DNA from: Cryptomeria japonica
Taxonomy: Eukaryota > Streptophyta > Pinopsida > Cupressales > Cupressaceae
Assembly (NCBI RefSeq): GCF_030272615.1
Contig: NW_026729296.1
Location: 1-64,000 of the forward strand
Length of the DNA: 64,000 nt
Direction of reading: 5' to 3'
Position numbers and translations under genes: made by a program. Under the pieces are notes generated by a model. It saw nothing but the letters and a program-made list of their open reading frames with translations. It was not told where the DNA came from and searched no databases. This document shows positions 10,765 to 20,860 of this stretch, in pieces; positions within the stretch are counted from its first letter, which is position 1; every line of letters starts with the position of its first letter.

Positions 10765-12865
10765 GAAGTTGTTTGTGGAAGGCACATCCATTTGTTGTTC
10801 TAAGTCTAGTTTGTCATAAAAAATCAACCAATTCATTAAATCCATAAATTAGAAAGGAAAAGAATGCCTGAAATGACTATGAGCTGGGAAATGGCCTGTT
10901 GTTGACAAGAGTAGATTGCAGGGGCTGCTTGGTGGAAGGCACATCTATTTGTTGTTCTAAGTCTAGTTTATCATAAAAAACAACCAGTTCACTAAATCCA
11001 AAAATTAGAAAGGAAAAGAATACCTGAACTGACTATGAGCTGGAAAATGGCCTGTTGTTGACAAGACTAGGTTGCAGAAGAGGCTGCTAGGTGGAAAGCA
11101 CATCTACTTGATTTTCTAAGCCTAGTTCATCATAAAAATTAATTAGTTTACTAAATCCATAAATTAGAAAGGACAAGAATGACTGTACTAACTATTGAGC
11201 TGGAAAATGGCCTGTTGTTGACAAAAGTAGATTGCAGAGCTTAGTTTGTGGAAGGCACATCTACTTGTTTTTTTTTTAAGCCTAGTTTTGTCATTAAAAT
11301 TAACCAGTTCACTAAATCCATAAATTAGAAAGGAAAGAATGCTTGTACTGACTATTGAGCTGCAAAATGGCCTGTGGTAGACAAATGTAGATTACAAAGC
11401 CCAGTTGGTGGAAGGCACACCTACTTGTTTTTTTAAGCCTAGTTTGTCAAAAAAATTAACCAATTTACTAAATCCATAAATTAGAAAGGAAAAGAATGCT
11501 TGTAATGACTATTGAGTTGGAAAATGGCCTATGGTTGGCAAGAGTAGATTGCAGAGCCTAGTTGGTGGAAGGCAAATCTACTTGTTTTTTAAGCCTAGTT
11601 TGTCATAAAATTTAACCAGATTAATATATCCATAAAAAGAATTATTGTACTGACTATTGTGCTGCAAAATGGCCTCTAGTTGACAAGAGTAGATTCCAGA
11701 GCCTACTTGTTGGATGGCATGTCTACTTGTTTTTTTAAGCCTAGTTCATCAAAAAATTTAACCAATTTACTAAATCCATAAATTAAAAAGGAAAAGAAAG
11801 CTTGTACTAACTATTGAGCTGCAAAATGGCTTGTGGTTGACAAGAGTAGATTGCAAAGTCTACTTGATGGAAAGCACACCTACTTATTTTTTCAGCCTAG
11901 TTTGTCATAAAAAGTAACCAGTTTACTAAATCCATAGATTAGAAAGGAAAATAATGTTTATTCTAAATGTTGAGTTGCAAAATGGCTTGTGGTTGATAGA
12001 GTAGAATACAGAGCCTAGTTGGTGGGAGACATATCTTCTTGTTTTTTTAAGCCTAATTGTTATAAAAAGTTAACTAGTTTACTCAATCCATAAATTAGAA
12101 AGGAAAAGAATACTTATACTGACTATTGAGCTGCAAAATGGCCTATGGTTAACAATAGTAAATTGCAAAGCTCAGTTGGTGGAAGACACATCTACACATT
12201 TTTTAAGCCTAGATTTTCATAAAAATTAACCAGTTCACTAAATCTATAAATTGCAAAGGAAAAGAATGCCTGTACTACTATTGAGCTGCAAAACGGCATG
12301 TGGTTGACAAGAGAAGATTGCATAGCCTGCTTGGTGGAAGGCACATCTACTTATTTTTGTAAGTCTAGTTTGTCATGAAAATTAACCAGTTTACTCAATC
12401 CATAAATTAAAACAAAAAATAATGCTTTATAGTATTATACTGACTATTGAGATGGAAAGTGGCCCTGTGGTTGTCAAGACTAGATTGCAAAACCTGCCTG
12501 GTGGAAGGCACATCTGCTTGTTTTTCGAAGCCTGGTCTGTCACAAAAAATTAATCAGTTTACTAATTCCATAACTTAGAGAGGCATTCTAAAAATAGCCC
12601 TGTGGTTTTCTAAGCCTGGTTTGTTATTAAAATTAATAAGCTTACTAAATCCATAAATTAAAGAGGCATTCTTAATATGGCCCTGTGGTTGGCAAGACTA
12701 GATTGCAGAGCCTACCATGTACTTGTTTTTCTAAACCTAGTTTGTCAATTACAAAGGAAATGAATGCATGTACTGACTATCGAATTAGAAAATAGCTTGT
12801 GGTTGACAAGAGTAGATTGTAGAACCTGCTTGGTGGAAGGCACTTCTACTTGCTTTTCTAAACTT
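10765..12865. repeat. Tandem array of about 157-bp satellite-like units
   Basis: A unit containing the phrases GTGGAAGGCACATCTACTTG, AAGCCTAGTTTGTCATAAAA, CCATAAATTAGAAAGG and AAAATGGCCTGTGGTTGACA repeats about 13 times. The GTGGAAGG phrase, or its variant, begins at 10775, 10932, 11091, 11248, 11408, 11565, 11710, 11867, 12022, 12179, 12334, 12501 and 12832. Most steps are 155-160 bp. One unit is shortened to 145, and the last gap of 331 bp hides a badly decayed copy near 12590-12720. Units carry different substitutions, so the array is not freshly amplified. It has no coding capacity. Confidence 0.9.
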
Positions 12866-12901
12866 ATTATAGAGAATATGTAAGCATCCATATGACGGTG
12901 A

Positions 12902-13632
12902 CACATTATGGCTCTTTTGGGTGTCAAGGGACCTTCTGTTAGTTCACAGATATTATTGTCTTTTCTTGGTTGTTTGACAGAGATCGACCACATGGTGGGT
13001 TGATAATTCTTGTTTATTGAGAAGAAAAGCATGTGTGTTCAAATAAGTCCCCACAAAACTGCACATGATACAATTAGAGGAAGCCTATGAGAAAGCCCTA
13101 GAAGTGGACCTAACAGCAGGGCATCCTAATTAAGATAACATTGTTTTTGGTTCATTTCCCTACACAAACAAAGCATTTGACAATCTTGTTCAACTGGCAA
13201 AATAAAGCCATCTTTTATTACTTTTTATGGCGTCTGCAATCATGATGAACTAACAAAGCACACTAAACCACACATTAGAGTTGTTTTGGGTGTCTAGGTA
13301 CCAGTTAGTTCATAGATATTATTGTCTTTTTCTGATTGTTTGACAGAGATAGACCTCATGGCGGCTTGCTAATTCTTGTTTATTACGAAGAAAAGCATGT
13401 GTGTACAAATAAGTCCCCACAAAACTGGACACGATACAATTAGAGGAAGCCTGTGACAAAGCCCTAGAAGTAGACCTAACAACAGGGCACCCTAATTAGA
13501 TAACATTGTTTTGGTTGATTTCCCTATAGAAACAGAGCATTTAACAATCTTGTTCGACTGACACAATAAAGCACTCATTTACTACTTTTTGTGGCGTCTG
13601 CAAACCATCAAAAACTAACAACACACACTACT
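12902..13632. repeat. Two-copy tandem duplication, about 369-bp unit
   Basis: The segment 12902-13270 is repeated at 13271-13632 with scattered substitutions and small indels. Shared phrases include TTTTGGGTGTC, ATATTATTGTCTTTT, AAGAAAAGCATGTGTGT, AATAAGTCCCCACAAAACTG and CAATTAGAGGAAGCCT. There is no reading frame of interest. The duplication begins just after the satellite array ends. Confidence 0.85.
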
Positions 13633-14416
13633 ACAATTGAAGATTCAAGGATTCAAACAAAGAAATGCAGAGATGAAAATCCACACAAATAAATTACTAA
13701 GAGGGTCCTAATCCACACGAAAAAAGTAAATGACACAATCAGTAGTACAAATGCAATGCTTATTGTAAAGAATTCGACTAGAAAAATACAATACTAATAA
13801 GGTGTAGATTGGTATCTTAGATACTAATAAGGTGATTATTGATTCAGATTAATGTGTAGGTGGTTGATGGTTGAAAGTGTTGATGCCTACAGTCAGTATT
13901 AGGTGTTGTCGCGGATAAGAATTGCATATGATCAAATGTGTGGTGCCATTAATGTAGAATGTAGATGATTCATGGTTGAAGTTAACATTCTTGGTATTGA
14001 TATTCATGCCCAGTTGGCTATGATGTCATAATTGATGGTGATTTATGTCAAAAATAGTGACTGGGAGTTGATCTATCAAATGTGTATCAATGAGACAATT
14101 GGTGTTGATACTTGTCCATACATGATGATGATGTTGAAAGTTGTTTTGTAAGATATGCAATTGTGGAGAGATGCTCGATGAGTGCAAGATCATGGGGGGC
14201 CAAAAAGTGGCAGTGAGAAAAATAAATAAAAACACATTTTTTTTTTTGTCAAACATGCCAAATTCCACTTTAACTTTTTGCATGGGTCGAGTAAAATTTG
14301 AATTTGGTTTGTAAATACCAAACCAAAATGGATATCTATTAATAATAATAACCATTTCCCAACATCATTGTTGTGATGTCATGTTTTAAAAAACATACAG
14401 TCATTTCCAAAATGGA
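13633..14416. other. No gene recognised
   Basis: The stretch is AT-rich unique-looking DNA. A GGCCAAAAAGTGG at 14198-14210 is the left half of a 13-bp inverted repeat described under findings. Confidence 0.35.
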
Positions 14417-15030
14417 TATTTGTTTTATTTAGCCTGAAAAGCATACTTTAGTAAAACAAGCATAACTTGTGTGTTTCTTATTGAAATTTTGATTTTTTAT
14501 AGGTGTTGGAAAGGTGATTCAAGACCTACAAAGTGGATAAGGCAATTTTATTAGATTATACATCAAAAATTAATTATAATGATTTCAAATTAATCCTTCA
14601 ATTTTAAAACTTTAAATACTCACAACTTTGCATACAATGTCTTCTTTAATTTTTTTTGCTCCCCAAAAAATTAAAATATTTAAAAAGTAGTCAATAATAA
14701 AACATTCAGATTTTATGTACTAATTCTATTTTGTGTAGCCTAAAAAGAATACTTTAGTAAAATGGGTATAACTTGTGTGTTTCTTATCAAAATTTTCATT
14801 TTTTACAAGTGTTGGAAAGGTGATTCAAAGACCTACAAAATGGATAAGGTAATTTTATTAGATTATACACCAAAAATTAATTATAATCATTTGAAGTCAA
14901 TCCTTCAGTTTTAAAAATTTTTAATACTTACAAATTTTACATACAAAGTCTTTTTTAATTTTTTTACTCTCAAAGGAATTGAAATGTTTAAAAAGTAGTA
15001 AATAATAAAACATTTAGATTTTATGTACTA
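14417..15030. repeat. Two-copy tandem duplication, about 307-bp unit
   Basis: Segments of about 306-308 bp at 14417-14722 and 14723-15030 match along their length. Shared phrases include ACTTTAGTAAAA, TAACTTGTGTGTTTCTTAT, GTGTTGGAAAGGTGATTCAA, TTTTATTAGATTATACA and CAGATTTTATGTACTA (TAGATTTTATGTACTA in copy 2). The copies differ by many substitutions, so the duplication is old. Confidence 0.85.
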
Positions 15031-15120
15031 TTGAGAGTAATTTTTTCATATTTATCATCATTGAAGTTTGCCTTGTTGTCTTTGATCCTATGCACGTCAA
15101 TTCCAAAATTGACCTTAGAG

Positions 15121-15404
15121 AAAATGTCTCTCTATACCTCTCCCCATTTAATATATATCTCACTCTCTCCCCTCTCCTTTTATCTCCCTTTCAATCCATC
15201 TCTCTCTTTAAGTTCCCTTACTATATTTCTATCTATATCTCTCCTATTTCTCTTCCTTGTCTACCTATTTCACTCATTTTTCTTATCCCATCTAGATCAT
15301 TCCCAAGTTATATCTATCTCTAGATATGTATTCCTCTTTATATCCCTATCTCTTCCTCTCTCACTCTATCCCTCGCTCCGTACTTTTATATCTCTCTACT
15401 AATA
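15121..15404 (+). repeat. Pyrimidine-rich low-complexity tract
   Basis: The top strand consists largely of CTCTCT, TATCTC and CCTCTC phrases. The Leu/Ser/Ile-rich open frames across it follow from the composition and are not genes. Confidence 0.75.
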
Positions 15405-15432
15405 TCGCTTGGGTGTGTGCATGAAGTTGAGC

Positions 15433-15453
15433 CCACTTTTTGGCCAAAAGTGG
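15433..15453. repeat. Near-perfect 21-bp palindrome
   Basis: CCACTTTT and AAAAGTGG flank a T plus GGCC centre. The left half also pairs with GGCCAAAAAGTGG at 14198-14210, 1.2 kb away. Confidence 0.6.
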
Positions 15454-16634
15454 AAGTGTTTTCTCTATTTTTTCATAATTCATCCCAATTGACCTAAAAA
15501 TTTGAAGGACTTAAAGAATGAATCTTTAAAAAAGTAATATGAAATGTAATGCTCGAAGTCTAGTTTCCTAATATGTAATTTATTTTAATACCCAAATGAT
15601 ACAAATTAAGTTTCAATAGGCATTTCATAAAAAACAATGTGTAAAAGTCAATTTTTAGGGTCATGCCATGCCTGTGTACGACAAGTGTAATTTGACCTAA
15701 ATGAAAGTATTTTTCTCAATCCTTTTGGAAAAAGAATTATAACACACAAGATTGATGCGGATATTTTTTTATAATTTTTTTTTCTGAAGATTTTTTGTTT
15801 GCTATTTTTTTATTCAACATAATTGCTATTTTGAAACCCCCTCGTGTACAACAATCATAACTTGTCTTAAACTTATCATTTTTTTTATTCTTTTTTTTTC
15901 AAAGTGTATTTAATTGTCTCTAATTTGATGTCAAAAGAAAATGAAAAAACTTAAAAACAAAAAAGTTATTAAAAAAAAAAGAAAACCTATTATGTCAAGT
16001 TTATGGATCTCTTTCATTAAAAATTATTTTTAAAATAGAAAAATTAATCTAATTGAAAAAAATACATATTTGAAATCCACATAATCTCATTTATGATGGG
16101 TTTTTCATTAAAAAATTATGCAAAAAAGGTCTTTAGATATATGTCCAAAGTCAATATTTTGTATGGGCGGTGACATGGCCTTCAAGTTGCAGGTCAAACC
16201 AAGTCCAAGGCTAAGAGTTGGTTCCCCAAGCCTTTTTCTGAAGCAAAATCCAAAGCAAAAATTGGTGCTAGAATTTAATTCTTTTAGAAATGAGATCTCA
16301 TTTAGTAAAAAATAAGATCTCGTTTAAAAAATGGGATCATGTTTCAAAAATGAAATGGGATCTCATTTCATAAACGAGATATTGTTTATTTTTATATTGA
16401 AAATGACTTAATATATACATGAAATATAAGATTTTTATATTGTTTATTTTTTATATTGATAATGACCTAAATATACATGAATTATAACATTTAATTATGT
16501 CACATTTCAATAAAATACATATTAACATGTAATTTATACTTTAAGTTATATTTCATGTATATATTGATAGGATGTTTGAGATTGTATTTAGATCTCTAAG
16601 AGTTGTAGACTTTATAAATATTTAAAATTAGTCA
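15454..16634. other. AT-rich DNA with short local repeats
   Basis: No gene is recognised. At 16290-16380 the phrase GGGATCTCATTT and close variants (GAGATCTCATTT, AGATCTCGTTT) recur. At 16381-16500 a phrase of about 60 bp containing TTGTTTATTTTTATATTGA is repeated twice. A 65-codon open frame at 16118-16315 lacks recognisable content. Confidence 0.5.
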
Positions 16635-16782
16635 AATTTCAATAATTAGTAGGCTCTTATCAACATTTTCTCGCTCTCTCTATATCACTCTCTTTATCTC
16701 AAACTTAGTTAAATTTCAGTAATTAGTAGGCTCCTATCAACATTTTCTCTCTCTCTCAATATCACTCTCTTTATCTCCCTTG
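16635..16782 (+). repeat. Two-copy tandem duplication, about 75 bp
   Basis: The phrase AAATTTCAATAATTAGTAGG, followed by CTCTTATCAACATTTTCTC and ATATCACTCTCTTTATCTC, occurs twice back to back. It leads into the pyrimidine-rich arm of the adjacent inverted repeat. Confidence 0.75.
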
Positions 16783-16956
16783 AGCTCTAGACCTATCTCT
16801 CTCCATATTACTCTTTCTCTATCTCCTCTCTACCTCTCTCTATCTCACTCTCTCCTCTCTCCCCAAAATCTAGAGCTATCTCTCTACCTCTCCCTCACAT
16901 CCTTAACTCTCTACTCTTTGTCCCTTCTCTCCCTCCCTACCTCTATTTCTCTGCAT

Positions 16957-16998
<42 letters not shown>

Positions 16999-17175
16999 AT
17001 ATCTCTCTAATTTCTATCTCCCCACTCACTCTCTATTAAACTAGAGAGGGAGGGAGGGATAGATTGGTAGAGTGATTGAGAGGGGAGATACAAAGAGTAC
17101 ATTTGGGGACATAGATGGATAGAAAGAGGGGGAGAGGGGAGATAAAAATAAGTAGAGAGAGATGGATAGGTGATG

Positions 17176-17250
<75 letters not shown>

Positions 17251-17500
17251 AAAGAGATATGTGTAGAGGAAGATAAGTTGGTAGGGAGGGAGAGAGGTGC
17301 GTAAAGAGATATAAAGAGGTATATGTAGAGAAAAGAAGTAGGTAATGAGTGAGGGGAGGTGTGCAGAGAGAGAGGAGACAAAGAGTTGAGAGTTAAGGAT
17401 GTGAGAGAGAGGTAGAGAGAGAGGTGAGAGTAAGATAGAGAGGTAGAGAGGGGCTAGAGGGGAGATAAAAGTGGAGAGGGAAGAAGGGAGGGGAGATAAA
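16783..17500. repeat. Large pyrimidine/purine inverted repeat with (CT)n and (AG)n cores
   Basis: From about 16783 to 17036 the top strand is nearly all pyrimidine, with a long CT run at about 16962-16995. From 17041 to 17500 it is nearly all purine, with an AG run at about 17178-17247. The arms are related beyond simple composition. CACATCCTTAACTCTCTACT at about 16898 pairs with the reverse complement of AGAGTTGAGAGTTAAGGATG at about 17382-17401, and flanking phrases also pair. The centre of symmetry is near 17037-17041. Leu/Ser/Pro open frames on the minus strand are compositional. Confidence 0.75.
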
Positions 17501-19839
17501 AGTATATTGATTAAACTGATAAAATGTTTATATTTCAAAAAAAATTATAAAATTTAGAAAAGATTAGATTTGAGCTTAGATAAAGTATATGTTAATAACA
17601 TAATTTAAGAGATTCAAAAGATAGAGATAGAACATATTTTACAATTTTCACAAAATGACAATCATCTTTTGTTTATAGAGTTAAGTACCCTTTTTTATTT
17701 ATTTATTTTTTTGTCTTAACATTTAATATTAGAATATAAACTATATGTAGCCTCATTCATTATAAATCTTGGTTAATTATTTATTTACATTATAACTCCA
17801 ATCATAATTTCATATGTACTACTACATCCCATACTTCTCGTATCCATATGCATCTCAAATCCTCTATCCCATTACCTTGCCCACCCTTCTTACTCGCATA
17901 CTCAAGCTCATATACACCAAATCTAGATTTATTTATCCTAGGTCATTTATGTAATGTGTGGGAGAAATCTTATATGACTTCAATCTAAATGAAAATTAAT
18001 ATGTTTAACTCCCTCCATTTTTCTATTAACCATTCTAAAGGTGATAACTTTTTACATGTTTGTGCAACAATTCATTGTCAAAGTACTATTTAAAGAGATT
18101 ACTTAAGCAATTAAATACATTATGGAATCATTTGATTGTCACACAATTGTTTATGATCATAAAACTAGAAGGAACATTTACTTTAAGAACATTTTGATTT
18201 GGAGCATTAAAAGTAACAACACCTACAATATTAGTATTATAATCTAAGATATTATTGTAATATCCTTAAGAGTATATTTCTATGGGATTTAATGTCAATC
18301 AACACAATGTCCATATTTATTACAAGATCAGCTCTAATACAATAATATTATTCTCAAAAGAATATGCAAGAATGGATGAGAATGTCATCTAAATGCTAAA
18401 AAATAACACAAAAACCACAACCCAACTACTCTTTTTTAATTTCAATAGTGATGTTAACTTGAGCGAATTTAGCTTTAGCATATTTGTTGAAATGACTAAA
18501 ATTATTATTATTATCAAAAGAAATGTCACAAACTAACTGATGTTGTGAGAAATGGCTACAAGAGTAAAAAAGAAAGCTCAATGTTACAAACATGAAACCA
18601 AGAACAAAGAACTAAAAACCATTTCAAAACATATTCAAAGGAGGCTTAAAAGAAAAAGAAAAAAAAATGAAGAAAGCACAAACAAACAAACAAACAAAGA
18701 TTAGTTCTTCCTAAGATGCCTCCATGATGCTTTAATTATTCTTTATTTTGCATACTTCCATTTTTCTAACTTTTGTAGTGTGTACAATGTCCATCTTTCA
18801 TGGCTCAACCAAGTGCCATCATTATTCAGGATTATCTTGGTTCTGACAATTACATCATGGTATCACAAATTTAATACAGTCTCTTAATAAATTTGACTAA
18901 TCTAAAAGTTTTAAGGTCCTCCACATTATTAAAATTACCATATAATACAAAATATAGATAATAAGCTCATTAATTAATTTGACATGCACACAATAAAGAT
19001 ATATAATTAGATTTTGAGATAATGTCCGCAAATATAAGCACAAAGATTAGCCAAAATAAAAGGAAATAATTTCCTTTACATGATATTAGAATGTCAAATG
19101 CAATGAGTACATGGTTGAAAACAATCATGACATGTACTCCTAACTTGCGACCTCCACACAAGAACACTACAGGTGAGAACATTGTCAGAACAATTTACCA
19201 CCCAACCTCGAAGCACTATGCTTACCCAACTTTTCTTTAAAGAAGAATACCCAATAGTACATAGGGATGTCTAGCAATCTGAATATGGCAAGAAATATAA
19301 AATTTGGTGCAATATGATATAACTACATTATAGATGCTAATGCAACAATATCATGATATGATATAGCATGAGACATAATGATCAAATAGAAAGAATATAC
19401 TAAAAGATTAATAAGCTTTAGCCAAAGCATATTTTTGGGCCAACTATTAGTAGATAAGTTTGTTGTAGAAACTTACCCTTCTCTTTCACTCCATATATGA
19501 CACACATGTGACATCAAACTTCACACAATTACACACACATGAATAAGCGTATACAATGCAGTCTACTTGATGATTATGAATACACAAGCAACATTCCAAG
19601 CCATAATTAAATGATAATTATGTTCTATTATGAATACCAATTTAATCTTAATCAATCTTAAAAGATACACATCAAAATGTAGTGTAGTTCTCTAAAAAAA
19701 ATTATATGTGGAGTACAAGGCTAGGGATGGGAATAGTAGGTAAAGGGGGGGGAAGGGGGCTGCAAACCTCCCATCCAATGCTTCTACTACTAATAAAGGC
19801 AAAAATATTGTTATCATTGATATTTTATCATATTCCCTA
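17501..19839. other. AT-rich intergenic DNA, nothing recognised
   Basis: No reading frame with recognisable content and no repeat with clear borders were seen. A short AAAC/AAAG run lies at about 18680-18702. A GGGGGGGG-containing patch lies at 19745-19760. Confidence 0.4.
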
Positions 19840-20470
19840 CCTCCCCTCTGTACAATGGGTTCCTTCTTTGTTGAGGAAGATCCCACATCGTATGTGGATA
19901 AGACACTTGGTGACATGTCTACTTAGATGAATCACAACAAATCATTAGATTCTAGAAGCCTATTGTAAGGTTAATAGCTTAAAGGTAGTTGTTCTAGATG
20001 GCATCCTTAACTCATCTCTGAACTAAGGTTATCTTTGATAGGTAAGTTTCTCGCCTATAGACCTAATATTGAGCAAGTTAGGCACTAGGTTCATTCACAC
20101 TGAAAGTTGAAAGGTGGTGTCAAAATCAGTGTAATGGCTAATAATCTCTTTCTTTTAAGATTTTTTAATGAGGAAGATCTTATTAAGGTACTCATGGGAG
20201 GTTCATGGACCTATGGTAGCAATTTAAAAAAAATTGTCCTTGTGTAAGTGGAAGCCAAGATTTGACTCATCTATTGATCTTCTATCTACGACCTCTGCAT
20301 GGATCTATCTCCTTGCTTTACCTTTGGAATTTTGGAATATGGAGTCTTTTAGGGGGATTTCTAATTTTAGTCACCTTCTTCCTATTGATAAAGTCACCCA
20401 ACAAAAGCCTTGTTTGATTTTTTCTAGGAAATGTGTGTAATGTGACTGTGAATTCGATCCTTCCTACTAG
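19840..20470 (+). pseudogene. L1-type LINE ORF1 (DUF4283) remnant
   Basis: With frameshifts allowed, the plus strand encodes the nucleic-acid-binding DUF4283 region of a plant LINE ORF1. From 20041 one frame reads KFLAYRPNIEQVRH, then KLKGGVKISVMANNLFLLRF, then FNEEDLIKVLMGGSWTYGSN. After a frame change at about 20227 it continues LCKWKPRFDSSIDLLS, then SAWIYLLALPLEFWNMESF and RKCV. In the family this domain spans the LMxGxWxF, LxLxxWxPxF and VWVRLPGLPLEFW phrases, all recognisable here. In-frame stops and shifts show decay. No zinc knuckle or ORF2 follows, so only part of the element survives. Confidence 0.7.
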
Positions 20471-20680
20471 TATCACTATCAAGGTCAAAATTTGGCTCTT
20501 GGAAGTAGTAGATTGTAAAAAATAGCAACAAAATATAAAAAATAGCCTATTTTTAAGTCTCAGCATTTGAAAGGTGCATCCCCTTAGATTGCCCCTGATT
20601 CAGTAATAACCCACTTAACCCAAAAAAATTGACTATTTTTTTTTAAATCATTTATTTTTAGTTGTGTTTGATTCAATCGC
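20471..20680. other. No gene recognised
   Basis: Continuation of the LINE relic or unrelated AT-rich DNA; nothing can be assigned. Confidence 0.3.
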
Positions 20681-20860
20681 ATACTCGAGTACATCTGTCC
20701 AAACGGGATAGGAATCCATCCAACTGGGATGGTCATCTAACCATACAGGTTAGGCATCTGTCCATGCAGGACATGGGGTTTCATCTATCCAATTTGGGAC
20801 AGACATCTACCCAAACAGGGTAGGAATCTATTCACATAGAATAGGGAATGCTCTGGCCAA
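20681..20860. repeat. Degenerate minisatellite, unit about 30-35 bp
   Basis: A phrase of the form CATCTGTCCAAACGGGATAGG recurs with changes as ATCCATCCAACTGGGATGG, CATCTAACCATACAGGTTAGG, CATCTGTCCATGCAGGACATG, CATCTACCCAAACAGGGTAGG and a final ATCTATTCACATAGAATAGG. The repeats are non-coding. Confidence 0.65.

Noticed and set aside
10765-12865. Regularly spaced repeats as a CRISPR array
   Set aside because: Repeats are long and contiguous, with no unique spacers, in a eukaryotic context; it is a satellite array.
15031-15402. Leu/Ser/Pro-rich open frames of 77-123 codons
   Set aside because: They run through a pyrimidine-rich low-complexity tract; overlapping frames have the same composition and no start context or domain.
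16780-17538. Open frames of 76, 124 and 165 codons on both strands
   Set aside because: All are translations of CT/AG microsatellites and carry no information beyond the repeat.
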